The notes beneath the pieces are model-generated. The model had not been told where the DNA came from and did no database searches. It saw nothing but the letters and a program-made list of their open reading frames with translations. Shown here piece after piece: positions 44,567 to 53,262 of a DNA stretch of 64,000 nt. Location of the stretch: positions 62,001-126,000 of the forward strand of contig PHBP01000004.1 in assembly GCA_002842035.1 (NCBI GenBank). Reading direction: 5' to 3'. This DNA is from Candidatus Cloacimonetes bacterium HGW-Cloacimonetes-2. Its GTDB lineage: Bacteria; Cloacimonadota; Cloacimonadia; Cloacimonadales; Cloacimonadaceae. Within the stretch, counting starts at the first letter, position 1, and each line of letters begins with the position of its first letter. The position numbers were made by a program, and so were the translations under genes.

Positions 44567-46726
44567 TTATTTAACCAGGACCATCTTCTTGGTTTCGTTG
44601 TGGTTACCGGCGGTAAGTCTGTAATAATAGACACCGCTGGAAACGGCACTACCGTTGTTGTCGGTTCCATTCCATACGAAGGAGTGGCTACCGAAAGCAA
44701 GGGGTCCATTCACCAGAGTCTTCACCAGCTGGCCTTTGACGTTGTAAACGTTCAGGCTGCCGTTTGTGGCGGCGGGGATATTGAAGCTGATTGTGGTCTC
44801 AGGATTGAAAGGATTGGGGTAGTTTTGGTTCAGCAGGCTGGTTGTGGGTGTAACTGTGACATCATCGCTATTTATTGGCTGACCAACGGGGAAGACGATC
44901 TGAAGTTCAGCAAACATCACCTGACCACCATCGTTTGTGGGATGGTAGGGAGGGGTGATGGAGTTTGATCCCCAGGTATAGTCGTTGTACATCATCAAAC
45001 CGATCTTACCGACCTTGTTTTCTCCCTGCATTCCAACGTATTTCACCATATCTGCAGGATATACCCACATAGGTTTGATATTTGCCATTTGAGGGGTTTC
45101 GATGTTATTGAGGACGATGGGCTCACTCCAAGTGCGACCATTATCCGGAGTGACAGCGATGTTGATCTCGGGGACGTTTGCCCACTGAGCATAATCGGTA
45201 TCACTGTTGTAATTGAACTGACGTGCACGCCAGGCATCCTGCCACACTGCAACCATCATACCCTGAGGAGTACCCTCGGAGATCTTGACGTTGTTGTAGT
45301 GGAACATCATAGCATCAGTATGGGCAGTCTCATCCCAGTGCGGGAAGGGCCAGCCGGTGACGGTGGCAAGATATTGCTCGCCTTCGATGGTCTGATATTC
45401 GGCTTCGCCCCAAGGAGCTTCAAGATCCCAGGGAGTGAAGGTCTGGTTGAAGGTATCAGTGGGATCCTTCTGGGGATAGATGTCCTTAACTGAGAAGTTA
45501 CGGGCGGTAGGATCAAAGATGAATTCCTTCATAAACTGGAAGGCAGGATAGTAGGTGCCTTCGTTTGTGGAATATGCCCAAATAGCGGGGACGTGGATCT
45601 TACCTTCGCTATCGACAACAGCGTTCAAGTGGCTGGAGTTTGCGATATTCCAGCTAAGAGCATCGTTGGGATAAGGAAGTTCGTTGGCATCGACAAAGTA
45701 TCCGGTGCCACCGGGCTGTCCGGGAGGATTCCAGGTAGGAATGTTGCTGAATGCGCTGACGCGGGTCCAGGTACCCTGGCCGTAGTTGTCGCACATAAAG
45801 ACATCCATATCGGGCTCTTCAATGCTATTATCATCAGCATCTACAGCAAAGTGATAACCGGCATAATAGATGTTACCGGCATTATCAGTAGTGATGGCGT
45901 GGAAAGGACGACGCCATTCTTCCTGATCGTTGTTCCAGTCGTTCATTTCGGGGATGGAAGTATAATTCCATACCAGAGGAGTTCCCATTTCAATGTCGTC
46001 ACCGTTGAAATCGGCGTAGGCAATGTAGAGGTTCTCGCTGGGACCGGCATTGTGGGTTACGGAGTTGCGGCCGGCGAGATAGATTCTGCGCTTGCCCTGA
46101 ACCGGTGAGGGACCGATCTGAGCGGTAGGCCATATGAATTCGTTATCAGTAGTGGTACCATGAATGGAAGTCATATTGACAGGACCATTGACGGCAACCT
46201 GAAGGTCGTTGAACAGACCGGCGATACCGGCGAGGAATGCATCGGATGCGAACTGAACTTCAAAAGCAGCATCAGCATCGGCATTGCAGTGCCAGGCATA
46301 CATAGGCTTTCCGGAGACCGGATCGACTGCCAGAGTGGGATAACCTTCGTTGTTCTGAGTTTCGGTAATTTCGTTGTTGTTGATAACAGCACCGGAAGCG
46401 TCGATGTAGGAGTAGAACACGCGACGGGTGGCTGTGGGTTGGCGTTTTCCATGATATGTAAGGAAGTATCCGCCGCCTTGCTCATCCGGGATCACACGAA
46501 GCGGGATGCCATTGTAGCTACCGATCATGTAATCGTAGTATGACGTTAGAATGGATGTGGGATTGACAGTAAACGTGAATTCAGGTACGGTTCTGGTGGC
46601 AGGCATTCTCATGCCGGGCTCACTCAGATAAACCGGAGTTCTGTTATCTGTCGGAACCATAGTCTCGGCAAAAGCTACTCCCACTAATAGGGAAAGTGCC
46701 AATGCCAGAAGTACGAGTTTCTTCAT
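44567..46726 (-). CDS. Large secreted type IX-style cargo protein (sialidase/BNR-like propeller features)
   Basis: 719 residues. Signal peptide 1-20 (LALALSLLVGVAFAE). The body has repeated beta-propeller-like segments with Asp-box flavour, for example TPDNGRTWSEPIVLNN and a second TDNAGNIYYAGYH. No catalytic set for a sialidase is visible, so a binding or display role is as likely. The C-terminal 85 residues form the type A sorting domain: LNQNYPNPFNPETTISF, VYNVKGQLVKTLVNG, WNGTDNNGSAVSSGVYYYRL and a final KKMVLVK. A strong GGAGGTAATA precedes the ATG. The gene is 19 bases downstream of the PorV-like gene, on one transcript with it and with the larger secreted protein further upstream. Confidence 0.8.
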   Translation of the reverse strand: MKKLVLLALALSLLVGVAFAETMVPTDNRTPVYLSEPGMRMPATRTVPEFTFTVNPTSILTSYYDYMIGSYNGIPLRVIPDEQGGGYFLTYHGKRQPTATRRVFYSYIDASGAVINNNEITETQNNEGYPTLAVDPVSGKPMYAWHCNADADAAFEVQFASDAFLAGIAGLFNDLQVAVNGPVNMTSIHGTTTDNEFIWPTAQIGPSPVQGKRRIYLAGRNSVTHNAGPSENLYIAYADFNGDDIEMGTPLVWNYTSIPEMNDWNNDQEEWRRPFHAITTDNAGNIYYAGYHFAVDADDNSIEEPDMDVFMCDNYGQGTWTRVSAFSNIPTWNPPGQPGGTGYFVDANELPYPNDALSWNIANSSHLNAVVDSEGKIHVPAIWAYSTNEGTYYPAFQFMKEFIFDPTARNFSVKDIYPQKDPTDTFNQTFTPWDLEAPWGEAEYQTIEGEQYLATVTGWPFPHWDETAHTDAMMFHYNNVKISEGTPQGMMVAVWQDAWRARQFNYNSDTDYAQWANVPEINIAVTPDNGRTWSEPIVLNNIETPQMANIKPMWVYPADMVKYVGMQGENKVGKIGLMMYNDYTWGSNSITPPYHPTNDGGQVMFAELQIVFPVGQPINSDDVTVTPTTSLLNQNYPNPFNPETTISFNIPAATNGSLNVYNVKGQLVKTLVNGPLAFGSHSFVWNGTDNNGSAVSSGVYYYRLTAGNHNETKKMVLVK

Positions 46727-46745
46727 TATTACCTCCTGATAATAT

Positions 46746-47774
46746 TTAGTATCTCATCTTAAGCGACAGACGATGTGCGCTGGTGAGGAAAGTCTCTGCC
46801 AGGTAGCCCATATCTGTGTATGCGTAGTCTATATTGAAGATTCCTACGGAAGAAGGAACCTGGTATCCAACGCCGAAGCTGACACCATTAGTATCGTAGT
46901 TTAGCTGGTATCCGGCTCTCAGATAGAGGTTGCCGAGTCTGTACTCGGTGCCCACGTTCCAAGTTTCCTTGCGGTCTATGACGTTGTCAAGCTGGAGTGA
47001 AGCAATCCAGTGGCTGGTATCATTGCGCATAATGTCACCACTGATACCGAGCGAGAAGCTCATAGGTACCTTGCTGTCGAGTTCCAAGCCGTCTTCATCA
47101 ATCACGCCGTCGCCATCATTGTCAAAGAGATCAAAGGGATCTTCGTCAAAAGAACCATCTTCATCATCATCAACGCGGTAGCGAATATCCGGACCGAAGT
47201 TTCTCAGTGCCATACCTATCTTGACGTTTTTCCAACCAGTGTTGTACATCGAACCAAGATCAAAGGCATAGCTGTTCACACCGTATTCGTAGAGGTTTTC
47301 ACGCAGGTATTTGATACCGATGCCGGCAGAGAACTTGTTTGTAAAGGTCTGTCCGACTGCAATACCAAAAGCCATACTGCTATTGGTAAATTGCTCGCCG
47401 GTGGGACCAAAGGTCTCTTCATCTGTGATATCCATCTTGTCCATATGGAGGACGGAACCATATATGGCAGCGGTCTGCACACCATTTGTCATAGTGGCAG
47501 CGGCAAATTCATGCATTATGCTGGCAGGCCAGTTTGTATGAGAAGCAAAGACCTGATTCTCATTTGCAGGAGCCAGACCAGCAGGATTCCAGAATACGGA
47601 AGAGACATCATCAGTAACTGAAGTGTAGGCTTCACCCATACCGATGGCACGGGCGTCAATACCCAGCTTCAAGAACTGCATTCCGGCAGTACCGGTCTTT
47701 CCAAAGGGTTTTGCAAGCATCAAACCGGGAAGGCTAAGCAAAAGTACAACGATTAGAATAGTAGTCTTTTTCAT
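46746..47774 (-). CDS. PorV/UPF0164-family outer-membrane barrel
   Basis: 342 residues. After the signal peptide (LIVVLLLSLPGLMLA) comes the family signature: GTAGMQFLKLGIDARAIGMGEAYTS and DDVSSVFWNPAGLAPA, as in PorV and PorQ. The rest is a beta-barrel with YLRENLYEYGVNS-type strands and an aromatic C-terminus (SLKMRY). PorV is the outer-membrane shuttle that receives cargo in type IX secretion, which fits its place between two cargo genes. Residues 202-230 form an unusual acidic insert (DDDEDGSFDEDPFD, then DNDGDGVIDEDG) like a pair of calcium loops. The ATG follows GGGAGAGA. Confidence 0.88.
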   Translation of the reverse strand: MKKTTILIVVLLLSLPGLMLAKPFGKTGTAGMQFLKLGIDARAIGMGEAYTSVTDDVSSVFWNPAGLAPANENQVFASHTNWPASIMHEFAAATMTNGVQTAAIYGSVLHMDKMDITDEETFGPTGEQFTNSSMAFGIAVGQTFTNKFSAGIGIKYLRENLYEYGVNSYAFDLGSMYNTGWKNVKIGMALRNFGPDIRYRVDDDEDGSFDEDPFDLFDNDGDGVIDEDGLELDSKVPMSFSLGISGDIMRNDTSHWIASLQLDNVIDRKETWNVGTEYRLGNLYLRAGYQLNYDTNGVSFGVGYQVPSSVGIFNIDYAYTDMGYLAETFLTSAHRLSLKMRY

Positions 47775-47784
47775 TAATCTCTCC

Positions 47785-50700
47785 CTATTTGATGATTACG
47801 AACTTGCCGACCTTGCGTTCGTTGTTTGCTCTGTTCTCTACAGAATAGAGGTAAACACCGGGTGCAATGATCTGGTTGTTTCTGGAAAGCAGATCCCAGG
47901 CATGGATACCGCTGGCGGAAATACCCAGGGCTGCAGCTTTGGACACTGTGATTATGTCTTCGGTATAAGCACCATTGTGCTCGATCTGATCTACCAGATC
48001 ACCGGCCAGAGTGTAGATGCGGATAACGCAACGCTCGGGCAGGTTGGCAAACCACAAGCGACGACTACGGTCTCCATTGGTATCATTGGCACGACGTCCG
48101 TCGAATTGGCTCTTACCGATGTATGGATTGGGGACGACATAGATGTTGTCCATATTGTTTGTAGCGGTTCCACCCGGGAAGAAGACCTTCATATTGGCAT
48201 CGGAGTCACGTCCGGTTTCAAGGAAGTTCAACAAACGGATCGGAATACCGCGGTCGTAAGCTGTGAGAGCTGTGTAGTACTCCACACCCTTCCTGGGGTA
48301 GTTTATGGAGGCTTGATAGTATCTACGGGCAAGACGGTTCTTCATCAATCTCTCGAGCGAGGCAGGATTGCCAATGGCAACCTGGCCACCCAGACCGGGA
48401 AGCGGAAGAAGTTTTCCATCTTTGAGCTCATCATAGATGCTTACAGGGCAATCAGGATGCTTGAACAATCTGGCTTGCAGATTCTTGATAGATTCAAGAT
48501 CAAGGCCGGGATTGTCTGTGGCAATCTGCTGCGCTTGAGCTACCAGAGCAGCACTGTAATCAACAGCGGGATCATACAGCGGGAAGCCGTAGAAATCGCC
48601 GGTAACCGGCACAAGCTCGTAAGTATCGCTTTGTTCGTAGAACTGACCATACTGGCTGGGATTGTTCCAGGCATTCTTGTTTGGAAGATCGGTATCAATA
48701 CCCAGGTATCCACCGAAATCTGCAAATTGAGGAGTACCAGAATTAACCGTATAATCCATATGATCCTGAACTGTATCGATCTTATCCCAACGGCTGATCA
48801 TCTCCCAATCTTCCTGAGAACCGGTTCCGGAACGACCCCACATTGTATAACCCTGGAAGTCGTGACGCAGACGGTTTGCAGTGATGGGATTGACTACTGC
48901 GTTGTAATTATAGATATAGTTACCAAGCTCATCAACCAGAGGACGGAATTCTTCGGGAATACCGGCAAATCCACTGGCAACCAGAGCGGGATCAGCATAG
49001 CTATCCAGATGACTGAGAGCAGGATTGTCCTGCCAACCCATTGAACCGGCACTCACTGTCTTTACGTCATAGGCAAATTCAGAACGGTTGTCCCAGAAGA
49101 GATCAATTCTATTGCCATTGTCAACGAGTTCGGCGTGAAGTTTGGGGATTTCAGGGGGTTCAGGCGGATCATAGTGACGGAAGATATCGGGCTGGGTAAC
49201 AGTATCGAGCACCTGGGCGTCGCCATAGATGATCTTTGCCCATTCTGCGGATTTCTTCAGATCTTCCAGATCCTGGCCGGGGAACACCGCAACCACAATC
49301 TTCATTGTCTTGCCGGGAGGCAAGTTCCAACGATACTTGTAGTGTCCGCCTTCCATCTCATTGTATTCTGGAGTGCCGGGTTGGGCACCGTAGAACGCGA
49401 AGAGGAAACGGGTATCATTTGCAGAAAGCTGCTCAAAGTGAGTCTGGTCTGCCTGTTCAGGCCGCAATGCGTCAAACTTGTCGTCATTGGGATTGCGTCC
49501 TGTTAGCAGCCAGTACTTCTCATTGGCAGTTTTCCTTGGAGAATAATTGAAGGACAGCGGATTAAAGTCATCCGGTCCATCACCCACCTTCCAGTACCAG
49601 CAGTGGAACCTTAGCTCTTCAGGATCGGGAGTACACACACGGGCACCCACAAAACCTGTGGTAAGTCCATTGTCTCCATCCTGATCTCTGGTGTAAGCAA
49701 ATTCGTAGCCGGAACCTTTTACGTATCCGGAAACGTCGTCGGCTGCTTTTTCAGGACCCATACTTTGAGGACCGCAGTCGGCATCCATATAGATACCCAT
49801 TGCGCAATCGAAGAGAGTATCCTGAGTGGCGATGTTCATATTAGTGATATTGAATTCGACATACACCATATTCTTGATGTAGTCGTAGCTCCATTGATAT
49901 GACATCTGACGCACGCGAACATTGAGGTGTTCGTGGGAGTTTGTACTGCGGGAGCCACCAAAGTCGCGGTCACGCTTTACCCCACCAAAGGGATCATAGT
50001 CATAATAATATGAGATGAAGTCCTGCTCGGAGACGGGGAATCCGTCTTCATCGATCAAGCCATCACCATCGTCATCATAAGGATTGGAATATGAATAGGT
50101 CAGGAATGTTCTATCCGAAAGATCCATAAATCCCAAAGGGAACCAGATCTCGGCATTGGAACCATTCATAATCAGATTGTAGTTATCATTTTCGTGAAGA
50201 TAGGCTCCACCCAGCGGGGCAAAGACCGTAGGCAATTCTGCCGGCGCTCTAAGCGGGAAGGTGTAGCCGGGGCCATCTTCGTCGATCTTGCCATCACCAT
50301 CGTCATCATCTCCCCTCTTTTGGGTTCTGGACGAGGCAGTCATGATCTGATCGACGGCATTGTACAGGTTGTATTCATCAACCCAGTTTGCATTACCGAC
50401 GACCAGCGGGTTGTAGGCGGGCAAGAACTCATATAGATCTTTGTCGCCGTCAAATCCAACAGTTGTCAGAGTGTCTATGACTGGTTTTAGACCTGGATGC
50501 CACAGCGGAGAACCTTCGAAAGTATATCCTGTGCTATCCGCACTGGGGTTGTTTGCCAACCAGTATAGCTTACGATTGGCATCGTCCCTGCGGTATTTCT
50601 TTGCACCAAACCAGAGGGCTCCCTGATAGAGGTAGTCTATACCGCTACCACCAGGATACTCCAGTGAAGGATATTGGGGTACTACATCGTCGCCAGAGCC

Positions 50701-50868
50701 AAAGAAACCGTAGTTACTAACACGCAGCCAGATATTACCGACGTTGTGATATTTGGATAAATCCAGTTTCTTGGTTCCGGTCGATGGTACTGCCATCGCT
50801 GCGTAAATGGAGCCAACCGAGAAGATCAGCAGCAGCAAAAGGCATAACACATACTTATTAAACTTCAT
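47785..50868 (-). CDS. Giant secreted surface protein with calcium-loop motifs and FlgD-like C-terminus
   Basis: 1027 residues. I start it at the ATG ending at 50868, with GGAG 7 bases upstream; a frame 4 codons longer lacks a site. The signal peptide is MKFNKYVLCLLLLLIFSVGS followed by IYAA. Two acidic calcium-loop-like motifs occur: DDDDGDGKIDEDG (residues about 187-199) and DDDGDGLIDEDG (about 265-276). The middle is large, aromatic and Asn-rich, without a known enzyme domain. The C-terminus (VVPNPYIGKSQF, VIRIYTLAGDLV, WDLLSRNNQIIAPGVYLY, GKFVIIK) is a FlgD/type IX-like sorting fold with a longer insertion than usual. It lies between tonB and the PorV-like gene in one transcript. Probably a major surface component; function unknown. 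Confidence 0.78.
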   Translation of the reverse strand: MKFNKYVLCLLLLLIFSVGSIYAAMAVPSTGTKKLDLSKYHNVGNIWLRVSNYGFFGSGDDVVPQYPSLEYPGGSGIDYLYQGALWFGAKKYRRDDANRKLYWLANNPSADSTGYTFEGSPLWHPGLKPVIDTLTTVGFDGDKDLYEFLPAYNPLVVGNANWVDEYNLYNAVDQIMTASSRTQKRGDDDDGDGKIDEDGPGYTFPLRAPAELPTVFAPLGGAYLHENDNYNLIMNGSNAEIWFPLGFMDLSDRTFLTYSYSNPYDDDGDGLIDEDGFPVSEQDFISYYYDYDPFGGVKRDRDFGGSRSTNSHEHLNVRVRQMSYQWSYDYIKNMVYVEFNITNMNIATQDTLFDCAMGIYMDADCGPQSMGPEKAADDVSGYVKGSGYEFAYTRDQDGDNGLTTGFVGARVCTPDPEELRFHCWYWKVGDGPDDFNPLSFNYSPRKTANEKYWLLTGRNPNDDKFDALRPEQADQTHFEQLSANDTRFLFAFYGAQPGTPEYNEMEGGHYKYRWNLPPGKTMKIVVAVFPGQDLEDLKKSAEWAKIIYGDAQVLDTVTQPDIFRHYDPPEPPEIPKLHAELVDNGNRIDLFWDNRSEFAYDVKTVSAGSMGWQDNPALSHLDSYADPALVASGFAGIPEEFRPLVDELGNYIYNYNAVVNPITANRLRHDFQGYTMWGRSGTGSQEDWEMISRWDKIDTVQDHMDYTVNSGTPQFADFGGYLGIDTDLPNKNAWNNPSQYGQFYEQSDTYELVPVTGDFYGFPLYDPAVDYSAALVAQAQQIATDNPGLDLESIKNLQARLFKHPDCPVSIYDELKDGKLLPLPGLGGQVAIGNPASLERLMKNRLARRYYQASINYPRKGVEYYTALTAYDRGIPIRLLNFLETGRDSDANMKVFFPGGTATNNMDNIYVVPNPYIGKSQFDGRRANDTNGDRSRRLWFANLPERCVIRIYTLAGDLVDQIEHNGAYTEDIITVSKAAALGISASGIHAWDLLSRNNQIIAPGVYLYSVENRANNERKVGKFVIIK

Positions 50869-50883
50869 GAAACACTCCATTTG

Positions 50884-51531
50884 TTAATTCCGGGATAACG
50901 TGAATTGGATAGGTACAATAACTAGAGTATTGACTGGTCTTCCACTACTCATACCGGGACGGAAGCGAATCCTGCGCACTGCGGCAATGGCAGCCTCATC
51001 GAGACCACCGGGACCACTTTGCACTGATCTGCGTACGCTGATATCGCCGATCACTCCATCAGCATAAACCTCGACTTCGAGGATAACGGTACCCTGGAGG
51101 CCAGCCCTGCGGGCAAACTCCGGGTATTCCGGGCTGATAGCACCAATAGGCACAGGAGGATCATCGTATGGTGTGAATTCCACCAATCTGTCTTCACCTT
51201 GTCCCAAATTGGCCGAGGTTGTAGAGGTGATATCACCGACCGACTGGATGATCTGGGTAAGATCTTCAATATTGACCGGTTCTGTACCAAACTCATCACT
51301 GATCGATATTGCCACATCGATCGCGACTTCGGTCTCTGGTTGTTCGATCTTTTCCCTTTGTTCCATCGGGATATCCACCAATTCCATCTCGGAGCTGGTG
51401 AAGCTTTGTTTCTTTACTTCTATTTTAGGAGTTACCATCAGGACAAACAGCATAAGAGCCAGAGACAGGGCAAGAGCCTTTGAGAACTGGGCGTTTGCGA
51501 TATCTTTCCAATCGTTGAGATTAGCTTTCAT
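50884..51531 (-). CDS. tonB: TonB-type energy transducer
   Basis: 215 residues. The N-terminus is cytoplasmic then one span at about 20-34 (ALALSLALMLFVLMV), followed by a short periplasmic linker that is acidic rather than Pro/Lys-rich. The TonB C-terminal domain is at about 130-215: ISPEYPEFARRAGLQGTVILEVEV, DISVRRSVQSGPGGLDEAA and VRRIRFRPGMSSGRPVN. It couples proton-motive force from ExbB-ExbD to the outer-membrane receptors nearby. It is 8 bases downstream of the second exbD, so the complete set tonB-exbD-exbD-exbB is one operon. Confidence 0.93.
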   Translation of the reverse strand: MKANLNDWKDIANAQFSKALALSLALMLFVLMVTPKIEVKKQSFTSSEMELVDIPMEQREKIEQPETEVAIDVAISISDEFGTEPVNIEDLTQIIQSVGDITSTTSANLGQGEDRLVEFTPYDDPPVPIGAISPEYPEFARRAGLQGTVILEVEVYADGVIGDISVRRSVQSGPGGLDEAAIAAVRRIRFRPGMSSGRPVNTLVIVPIQFTLSRN

Positions 51532-51539
51532 ATCTCCCC

Positions 51540-51974
51540 CTAATTCCTTTTGGTCTGGGCTTCAAAGGTTACTATCAATGTATTAGCGTCCTGCAATTGC
51601 CGCATAACGTCTGACATTACTCCATACTTGGTCTCCCTATCGGTTCTAAAGCAGACTATGACTTCAGGGTTTTCTTCTTTCTTCTTGAGAAGAGTGTTGT
51701 AAACCAGGACGTCCGTTTCTTCTTCGATCCTCGTGGGGAGATCATCTATCAATATTGTCTCATCTCTCATAACGTAGATGGTTGTGGTGAGGTTTCTGGG
51801 AATCCTCTCGATGCTCTCTGCAACAGGCCAGCGATCACGCTCGACCCAGAATTGTTTTTCCTGGACGAACACTGTGGTCACCATAAAGAACAGGAGCAAG
51901 AGGAAAGCGATATCGGACATTGAGGCGTCCGGTATCTTGGCGTCAGCTTTCTTTGGGGTCTGAATGTTTGCCAT
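51540..51974 (-). CDS. exbD: ExbD/TolR-family protein, first copy
   Basis: 144 residues. An N-terminal cytoplasmic tail precedes one span with the essential Asp in SMSDIAFLLLLFFMVTTVF (residues 18-36, Asp21), and a periplasmic domain (LTTTIYVMRDETILIDDLPT, YGVMSDVMRQLQDANTLIV). In the family this Asp carries protons for the ExbB-ExbD motor. It lies between the second exbD and tonB with gaps of 8-9 bases. It differs clearly from the other copy (51984), so the pair is an old duplication rather than a recent one. Confidence 0.93.
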   Translation of the reverse strand: MANIQTPKKADAKIPDASMSDIAFLLLLFFMVTTVFVQEKQFWVERDRWPVAESIERIPRNLTTTIYVMRDETILIDDLPTRIEEETDVLVYNTLLKKKEENPEVIVCFRTDRETKYGVMSDVMRQLQDANTLIVTFEAQTKRN

Positions 51975-51983
51975 TTCTTTCTC

Positions 51984-52406
51984 CTAGTTCGTTGAAAGAG
52001 AGATCTTTTCGACCTTCATTGCCTTGAGGCGGTCCACCACGGCGATCATATACTCATATTTGGCATCACGATCGGTGATGACCTTGAAGATCATCTGCGA
52101 GTTCTCTTTCAGTTTGGCCTTGATAAGGGCATCCAGCGCTGAGTTGTCATAACGGCGCGGGGCTTCCTTGTTAATCACCACTGTACCATCCGGCAGGATC
52201 TGCATACGAGTCATCTCTTTCTCGGTGAGATTCACCGTCTTGGATTCCTCTTGTTCCTTGGTGGCTTGCGGTAACACAATTTTGATACCTTCTTTGACGT
52301 CGAACTTGGTAGTCGCCATAAAGAAGATGATCAACAGGAAGGCGATATCCGACATTGATGCTGTCGGAATTGCTGCTTTCCCCTTCCTTTTACGACCGAT
52401 TTTCAT
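51984..52406 (-). CDS. exbD: ExbD/TolR-family protein, second copy
   Basis: 140 residues. A basic N-terminus (MKIGRKRKGKAAIPTA) precedes one span with the proton-carrying Asp in SMSDIAFLLIIFFMATTKF, and a periplasmic domain with GTVVINKEAPRRYDNSALDA and MIAVVDRLKAMKVEKISL. Two ExbD subunits with one ExbB are common in this phylum group and in Bacteroidetes. It lies 9 bases after exbB. Whether the two form a mixed dimer is inference. Confidence 0.93.
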   Translation of the reverse strand: MKIGRKRKGKAAIPTASMSDIAFLLIIFFMATTKFDVKEGIKIVLPQATKEQEESKTVNLTEKEMTRMQILPDGTVVINKEAPRRYDNSALDALIKAKLKENSQMIFKVITDRDAKYEYMIAVVDRLKAMKVEKISLSTN

Positions 52407-52415
52407 TTTTCCCCC

Positions 52416-53234
52416 TTACTTATTTTCAATAAGGGTTTCAACTACCTTCTCGGTGGCACGTTGCATATCGATGACAAGACCATCGACCATCGTAATGAAG
52501 ATGTTATTAAAGAACTGAATCGGAATAGCGACAAGCAAACCGGCCTGGGTAGTGATCAGAGCGATCATAATACCGGAGGCAACGATCGTAGCATCGACCG
52601 CACGGGCAGCTGCGATAGCTGCGAAAGCGGTGATCATACCGGACACTGTTCCAAGGAATCCCAACATCGGTGCCAGAGTGATGGCGCTGGACATTTCGAC
52701 AAAGCCTTTCTCAAGATAGCTCATCTCGATCATAGCGGCATTTTCGATAGCCTTTTCAACTGATTCCACTCCTTGATCTGCTTTCAGCAAACCGGCATAA
52801 ACGATAGCAGCCACAGGACCACGGGTCTTTTTAGCAAGCTCTGCGGCATCTTTATATTTCTTATCTTTGACCATTGGTAACAGCTGATTCAGGAAAGCAT
52901 TGAGATTGATCTTGGCATAGATCAGGGTGATGAATTTCCAGACGACATAGGCCAAACCATAAATGGTGACCAAGAGGATAGGCCACATGGCCCAGCCACC
53001 GTCTTTGAACCATTTCACTGCGCCGCTGCCAAAAACCAGCTCGGCAAAGTTCTTGGTAGTGCTTTCTTCTTCGGTTGTTGCCACTGCGGCGTCAGTAGCT
53101 GTCTCTGCTACCGGAGCTGCCACTTCGGCAGGGGTTTCGGCCGGAGCAGGGGCTTCCTGCGCATATGCCAGACTCGTGAACGCAAAGCTCATTGCCATAA
53201 TCAGCAGCAAGGTTAACGAGAATCTCTTTTTCAT
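52416..53234 (-). CDS. exbB: ExbB/TolQ/MotA-family proton-channel protein with N-terminal extension
   Basis: 272 residues. A signal-like segment (residues 1-25) leads into an Ala/Pro/Glu-rich periplasmic linker (EAPAPAETPAEVAAPVAE). Then come three spans: about 78-105, about 175-200 (ITLAPMLGFLGTVSGMITAF) and about 215-245 (ASGIMIALITTQAGLLVAIP). The conserved LGFLGTVSGMI and TTQAGLLVAIP loops are diagnostic. The extension is longer than in E. coli ExbB and is common in Bacteroidetes-type relatives. It is the first gene of the exb-tonB set, 28 bases after the receptor gene. Confidence 0.93.
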   Translation of the reverse strand: MKKRFSLTLLLIMAMSFAFTSLAYAQEAPAPAETPAEVAAPVAETATDAAVATTEEESTTKNFAELVFGSGAVKWFKDGGWAMWPILLVTIYGLAYVVWKFITLIYAKINLNAFLNQLLPMVKDKKYKDAAELAKKTRGPVAAIVYAGLLKADQGVESVEKAIENAAMIEMSYLEKGFVEMSSAITLAPMLGFLGTVSGMITAFAAIAAARAVDATIVASGIMIALITTQAGLLVAIPIQFFNNIFITMVDGLVIDMQRATEKVVETLIENK

Positions 53235-53262
53235 TATGTGATTCCTCCTTAGGAATTAAATT

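Noticed and set aside
47644-49044. 466-codon plus-strand frame
   Set aside because: Antisense to the PorV-like and giant secreted genes, which have signal peptides and family motifs; no start signal or domain of its own.
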